Origin: Bradyrhizobium sp. sGM-13 | GTDB lineage: Bacteria > Pseudomonadota > Alphaproteobacteria > Rhizobiales > Xanthobacteraceae | NCBI RefSeq assembly: GCF_018398875.1 | Contig: NZ_JAGWDK010000020.1 | Location: 62,001 to 126,000, forward strand | Direction of reading: 5' to 3' | DNA: 64,000 bases | Shown: in pieces, positions 61,901 through 64,000 of the stretch | Numbering within the stretch: position 1 is the stretch's first letter | Layout: every line of letters starts with the position of its first letter | Made by a program: the position numbers and the translations under genes | Notes under the pieces: generated by a model | Seen by the model: the letters and a program-made list of their open reading frames with translations, nothing else | Databases searched by the model: none | Told to the model about the DNA's origin: nothing

Positions 61901-62573
61901 AGGCAGCGTAGTCCGGGTACTGAATTGCCAGCGGCGGCAACGGATCGTTTTGGCCCGCTGTGAAGGCTCGGTAAAGCGCGCCAAGCTCGCGCACGAGCAC
62001 GCCCATCGACCAGCCGTCGGATATGATGTGATGCTGGGTGAGCAGGAACAGATCCTTCTTCTCCGCCGTCCGGATCAGGCGTCCCCGGATCAATGGTCCC
62101 GCGGCGAGATCGAACGGCGTATCGGCCTCCTCGCGGCACAAGCGCGCGAGTTCGTGTTCGGCATCCAGGCGTTGCCGCAAATCATGTTCGAGCACCGGCA
62201 GGCACGCATCGGCCGGCAGCAGTTCAACGCAAGGCTTTCCATCGACCACGCGGAAGACACTGCGCAGCGCTTCGTGACGCGCAAACAACCGATCAAGGCT
62301 GCTACGCCATGCACCGACATCGAGATCACCCGCGAGGCGCAAAGCGCCGCGAATGTGATAGTTGGCGTTGGCGCCATCGAGTTGCGCCAGCAACCAAAGC
62401 CGCTGCTGGGCAAAGGACAATTCCAGCGGCCCGCCGCGCGGCACCGCCGGAATCGAGGAGATTCCAACCTTGCTGGCAGTTCGACCGCGATCTCTCGCCA
62501 GCGACAGGAGCTTTTTCACCTGTGCGGAATCCAGATCACGCAAACCTGGCTTTGATGGTTCCGCCATGTTCAC
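55986..62573 (-). CDS. Two-module NRPS: C-A-T-C-A-T
   Basis: A 2195-residue middle assembly-line enzyme. Approximate positions: C1 HHIISDG 181; A1 core 659; T1 LGGHSLL 1051; C2 start 1141 (IYGLSPLQDGILFHHLL), active site LLHHLIGDHSTL 1273; A2 core 1744; T2 LGGDSL 2128. Pocket residues by eye: A1 DAWTVAGVCK, close to the known Phe code DAWTIAAICK; A2 DILALGLVWK, close to the Gly code. There are no E domains and no TE, so the chain is passed on. The N-terminus (PGLRDLDSAQVKKLLSLA) and C-terminus (AAMLDMLKEVEL) look like docking segments. Starts and stops overlap both neighbours (4 and 8 bases), giving one transcript ordered as synthesis proceeds. Confidence 0.95.
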   Translation of the reverse strand: MNMAEPSKPGLRDLDSAQVKKLLSLARDRGRTASKVGISSIPAVPRGGPLELSFAQQRLWLLAQLDGANANYHIRGALRLAGDLDVGAWRSSLDRLFARHEALRSVFRVVDGKPCVELLPADACLPVLEHDLRQRLDAEHELARLCREEADTPFDLAAGPLIRGRLIRTAEKKDLFLLTQHHIISDGWSMGVLVRELGALYRAFTAGQNDPLPPLAIQYPDYAAWQRQWLAGERLQRQVDYWRQALAGAPAVLELPTDRPRPPVRSLAGASLPIEIDAGLAHRIRLFSQSRRATAFMTVLAAWAAVLSRLSGQTDIVIGTPTANRNRREIEGLVGFFVNMLALRVDLSGEPDVAELLSRVRAAALEAQDHQDLPFEQLVEIVQPPRRLEHTPVFQVVFAWQNNEAAIVELPGLKAEIADIPLQQVKFDLELNLGEADGRIVGALNYATALFDEATMKRHRDYLLVLLRAMVIDADQIVDRIDIVGQEERKLLLDTWNETAAPFPSERCIHELFAEQVRTASETTALVHEDVRLSYGELDAKANQLARHLIALGVGPDQPVAICLERGIAMIVSLLAVLKAGGAYLPLDPAYPAERLRQIVEDASPGLLIVDDAGRTIFANVACKIVDLEASAATVASLSASDPGDLVMGLTSRHLAYIIYTSGSTGRPKGVMVEHRGLVNLALAQRALFDVSQRSRIVQFASFSFDASTWEIIMALCSGAELFLVGPREHRNTSELLDLLSDNAITHATLPPAMLQGRNDLDRLVSLRVLVLAGELPKAELIRDLPPGVAVFNGYGPTETTVCATSWLRPAGFDGDVVPIGRPLPNTRIYLLDSFGAPVPLGPTGEIYIGGAGVARGYLNRTDLTAERFVRDPFSSDANARMYRSGDLGRYLPDGNIAFLGRNDHQVKIRGFRIELGEIEFRLNEHIGVTDAVVLALRDHSGDPRLVAYVAAKDDGVKRDAGEFAAAMRNHLRERLPDYMVPSAFVRLDTLPLTPNGKVDRKTLPAPEDDAFARRSFEPAQGEIEEIVAKIWTELLGVDHIGRNDHFFELGGHSLLAVRMLERLQRHSLSADVRALFANPVLADFAASLNGGVGAAVPANLITSQTTAITPELLPLIALKQSDIDSIVANVPGGIANIQDIYGLSPLQDGILFHHLLSAQGDPYLLIGQMAFASRDLIDRYLAAVQQVIDRHDILRTSIAWEGLSAPAQVVWRRATVVITEVALDRESPAHEQLARRFDPRRHRIDLGQAPLLRFAIARDPGKERWLLLVLLHHLIGDHSTLEVMHDEVQKILSGRSHELPAPYQFRNLVAQSRGSAAIAEHERFFRGMLSDIDEPTTPFGLDRVHGDGGGVAEARRTLPEQLNARLRALARRLGVSLASLCHLAWGQVVARSSGRERVVFGTVLFGRMHAGAGGDRTMGLFINTLPLRLDLDDTAVEDSVRHAHARLTELMAHEHASLPLAQRCSGVAAPAPLFSSILNYRHNAMPAASSTGQGGAGLQGVEWLGGEERTNYPLMMAVEDCGNALGLTAQVVHPLSADRICALMQQALDQVAETLERAPRSPVRQLDVLPDEERQLLLETWNRTQAQYPRDRSFIEPFEAQVDQSPDAVALVFGDKELSYRALNARANRLARRLRDRGVGTDVVVGLALERGVEMMVALLAVLKAGGAYLPLDPDYPAERLAHMLRDSGAALVLTQRMLLEQFAPVLEETGAEAWLLDENDSGEGGDGGNLDVIVHPESLAYVIYTSGSTGLPKGVMVRHDAVTNFLATMAERPGMTAQDRVLGLTSLSFDIAVLELWLPLTLGACVVLADRAAAHDPSRLKAMVVRHGVTLIQATPSTWRMLLDHDGPPLPPSCRVLCGGEALPPDLARRLVAQAGEVWNLYGPTETTVWSARHRLDAKDDRPLLGGPIGNTTLHILDNDLNLAPVGVAGELYIGGAGLARGYWQRGALSAERFIPDPFGPPGARLYRTGDVARWRADGVIEYIGRADHQVKIRGFRIELGEIEARLLEQDGVRSAVVVAREIGAARQLVGYVSGETSLDGTALKPALSSALPDYMVPARVVVLDRLPLTPNGKIDRKALPAPDQFATSTEHVAPRTPVEAALAAIWADLMRQPNIGVTDNFFELGGDSLTAVQLVSRIKRDLGHDLPLNRLFEMTTIETMAAALAPEIQVDKRGDDIAAMLDMLKEVELSDE
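56190..57785 (-). repeat. Duplicated Gly-type A-domain segment (copy in the two-module NRPS)
   Basis: This is the partner of 43767-45375. Reading both translations, long blocks are the same or differ by single residues across the whole A domain, with a four-codon length difference in the linker before the A3 core. The downstream carrier half (LTAVQLVSRIKRDLG) is unlike its partner. Confidence 0.75.
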
Positions 62574-64000
62574 TGCCCCGCCGCCATCAGATCCTGGAGC
62601 TCATCGGCATCGAATTCCTGCTCGATCAGCCTGATCGACACGATGCGCGCGAATGACGCGAGGTCGGGATGAACGAACAGATCCGAAACCGGGATCGACA
62701 CGCCGATCTCCTGCGACACCCGGCTGAGCACCCGCACCGCCAGCAGTGAGTGTCCCCCGAGCTCGAAGAAGTGATCGTTGCGTCCGATCTGCTCGACGCC
62801 GAGCAGTTCGGCCCAGATCTTCGCCAGCGCGATCTCGATTTCGTCCTCGGGCGCCTCATAACCGCGGTGGGCCTGGGCATCCTCGTGCGGCGACGGCAAT
62901 GCGCGACGGTCGATCTTGCCATTGGGGGTCAGCGGCAACTTCTCGAGCACCACGATCGTCGATGGCACCATGTAATCAGGCAGAATGGCCGACAGCGCAT
63001 CGCGCAAACCGCCACCGTCAAGCGTCGGCTCGCCGCTGGCATAGGCGATCAACTGACGGCCGGTCCTGCTCTCGCGCGTCACCACGGCGGCGGCGCGTAC
63101 GCCGCGCTGTTCGAGCAGGCGCGCCTCGATCTCTCCCAATTCGATCCGGAAGCCGCGGATCTTCACTTGCTGGTCCGCGCGGCCGACATAGTCGATCACG
63201 CCGTCCACCCGCCACCGCGCAAGATCGCCGGTCCGGTAGAGACGCGCGCCGCTACCGCCGAACGGATCCGGGATAAACCGTTCCGCCGTCAGCGCGCCCC
63301 GGTTCAGATAGCCTCGCGCCAATCCAATACCGCCGATGAACAGCTCGCCGGTAACGCCAACGGGCACGATGTTGAGATCGGCGTCGAGGATATACGCGGA
63401 CCTGGCACCAACGGGCCGCCCGATCGGCGCCGGCTGGCCCGGCGTCAAGGCGACGGCGTCGACGAGCCACGCTGTCGGCGCGATCACCGTTTCGGTCGGG
63501 CCGTAGGCGTTGACCAGAAGGTCGACATCTGCGGCCTGGCGCAGCGCTTTGATTCCGTTATCCGACCACGCCTCGCCGCCGACAATGCAGGTCCTAATCG
63601 AAAGCCGGCGCCCACTCTGCCGCAACGCTGCGCTCAATTGGTCCGCATAGGCCGGCGGCAGAAAGATCGACGTTACCGAGCTTCTCGCAATCTCATCGAC
63701 GAGGTCGATCAATAGACCCGGCCTGGACGGCAGCACGAGCGAGCCACCTGTCATCAGCGGCACCAGCCAGCGCTCGTGGGCAATGTCGAAGTTGATCGAG
63801 GCCGACTGGAATTCCCGGTCGCGCGAAGTCATGCGGTACAACCGGCCGATCGCTTCGCAATGCATGGCCAGCGGCCCATGCGTTACCTGCACGCCCTTCG
63901 GCGTCCCGGTCGAACCCGACGTGTAGATCACGTAGGCCAGACTATCCGGATGAATCTCGAGATTCAGATTGGCTGTATCTTCGCTGACGGGCCGTTGCGG
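62570..64000 (-). CDS. NRPS, partial: A-T end of an upstream assembly-line enzyme
   Basis: The frame is open to the right edge, so the N-terminal part lies outside. Visible are the A domain from LAYVIYTSGSTGTPKG onward (core at about 63905-63930) and a carrier domain with FFELGGHSLLAVRV, then a C-terminal docking-like tail (DADELQDLMAAGQ). Pocket residues by eye are DIEFIGAIAK, which I cannot assign. The A4 region NFDIAHERWL shares the unusual AHER signature with A1 and A4 of the four-module NRPS. The stop overlaps the start of the two-module NRPS in ATGA. It is therefore the most upstream NRPS visible and holds the residue preceding the Phe-like one. Confidence 0.93.
   Translation of the reverse strand, partial: PQRPVSEDTANLNLEIHPDSLAYVIYTSGSTGTPKGVQVTHGPLAMHCEAIGRLYRMTSRDREFQSASINFDIAHERWLVPLMTGGSLVLPSRPGLLIDLVDEIARSSVTSIFLPPAYADQLSAALRQSGRRLSIRTCIVGGEAWSDNGIKALRQAADVDLLVNAYGPTETVIAPTAWLVDAVALTPGQPAPIGRPVGARSAYILDADLNIVPVGVTGELFIGGIGLARGYLNRGALTAERFIPDPFGGSGARLYRTGDLARWRVDGVIDYVGRADQQVKIRGFRIELGEIEARLLEQRGVRAAAVVTRESRTGRQLIAYASGEPTLDGGGLRDALSAILPDYMVPSTIVVLEKLPLTPNGKIDRRALPSPHEDAQAHRGYEAPEDEIEIALAKIWAELLGVEQIGRNDHFFELGGHSLLAVRVLSRVSQEIGVSIPVSDLFVHPDLASFARIVSIRLIEQEFDADELQDLMAAGQ

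Noticed and set aside
1-64000. tRNA, rRNA, integrase and insertion-sequence signs
   Set aside because: Reading the gaps between genes showed no cloverleaf-like sequence, rRNA segment, transposase or integrase frame, so an island boundary cannot be claimed.

Overview
The window looks like chromosomal DNA of a Bradyrhizobium-type alphaproteobacterium. The evidence is high-GC coding throughout, Tat-type signal peptides on the binding proteins, short palindromic intergenic elements of the kind I associate with Bradyrhizobium, and candidate Irr/ICE-like sites beside iron genes. This is pattern recognition only; no search was run. I see no rRNA, tRNA, CRISPR array or insertion sequence.

Left part (about 0.2-11.8 kb): a catabolic-looking locus. 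It holds a MaoC-like protein, two short-chain dehydrogenases, a cupin, an acetolactate-synthase-like ThDP enzyme, an IclR regulator and a branched-chain-amino-acid-type ABC importer. The importer's binding-protein gene carries a single-base frameshift. Its second permease and both ATPases are fused into one 844-residue polypeptide. Next (11.9-14.3 kb) come a divergent hemC-like gene and a Bcr/CflA-type MFS transporter. At 14.4-21.8 kb an M20 amidohydrolase precedes a complete dipeptide/oligopeptide ABC importer operon.

Middle part (21.8-28 kb): several very small genes, including two proteins that share a C-terminal heptad-like segment and two single-helix membrane micro-proteins. These are followed by a hydratase/acyl-CoA dehydrogenase pair, a divergent LysR gene with a probable 3' frameshift, and an orphan protein with an RpoA-CTD-like segment.

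Right part (28-64 kb): a large hydroxamate-siderophore locus that runs off the right edge. It contains a Sfp-type phosphopantetheinyl transferase, an ornithine N-hydroxylase, an IucB/VbsA-like acyltransferase, a PvdE-type peptide exporter, a DUF2218-siderophore-interacting reductase, FhuC, FhuB and FhuD-like uptake parts, a HSL-family esterase and three collinear NRPS genes. Readable NRPS order is [..A-T] / C-A-T-C-A-T / C-A-T-E-C-A-T-E-C-A-T-C-A-T-TE, so at least seven residues. From pocket residues read by eye, the order is unknown - Phe-like - Gly-like - (D) hydroxyornithine-type? - (D) Ser-like? - Gly-like - hydroxyornithine-type?. The genes together would make, export, re-import and open or reduce a peptide hydroxamate siderophore. 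The two Gly-type A domains are nearly identical over about 1.6 kb, which points to recent domain copying inside the assembly line. No TonB-dependent receptor lies in the window.
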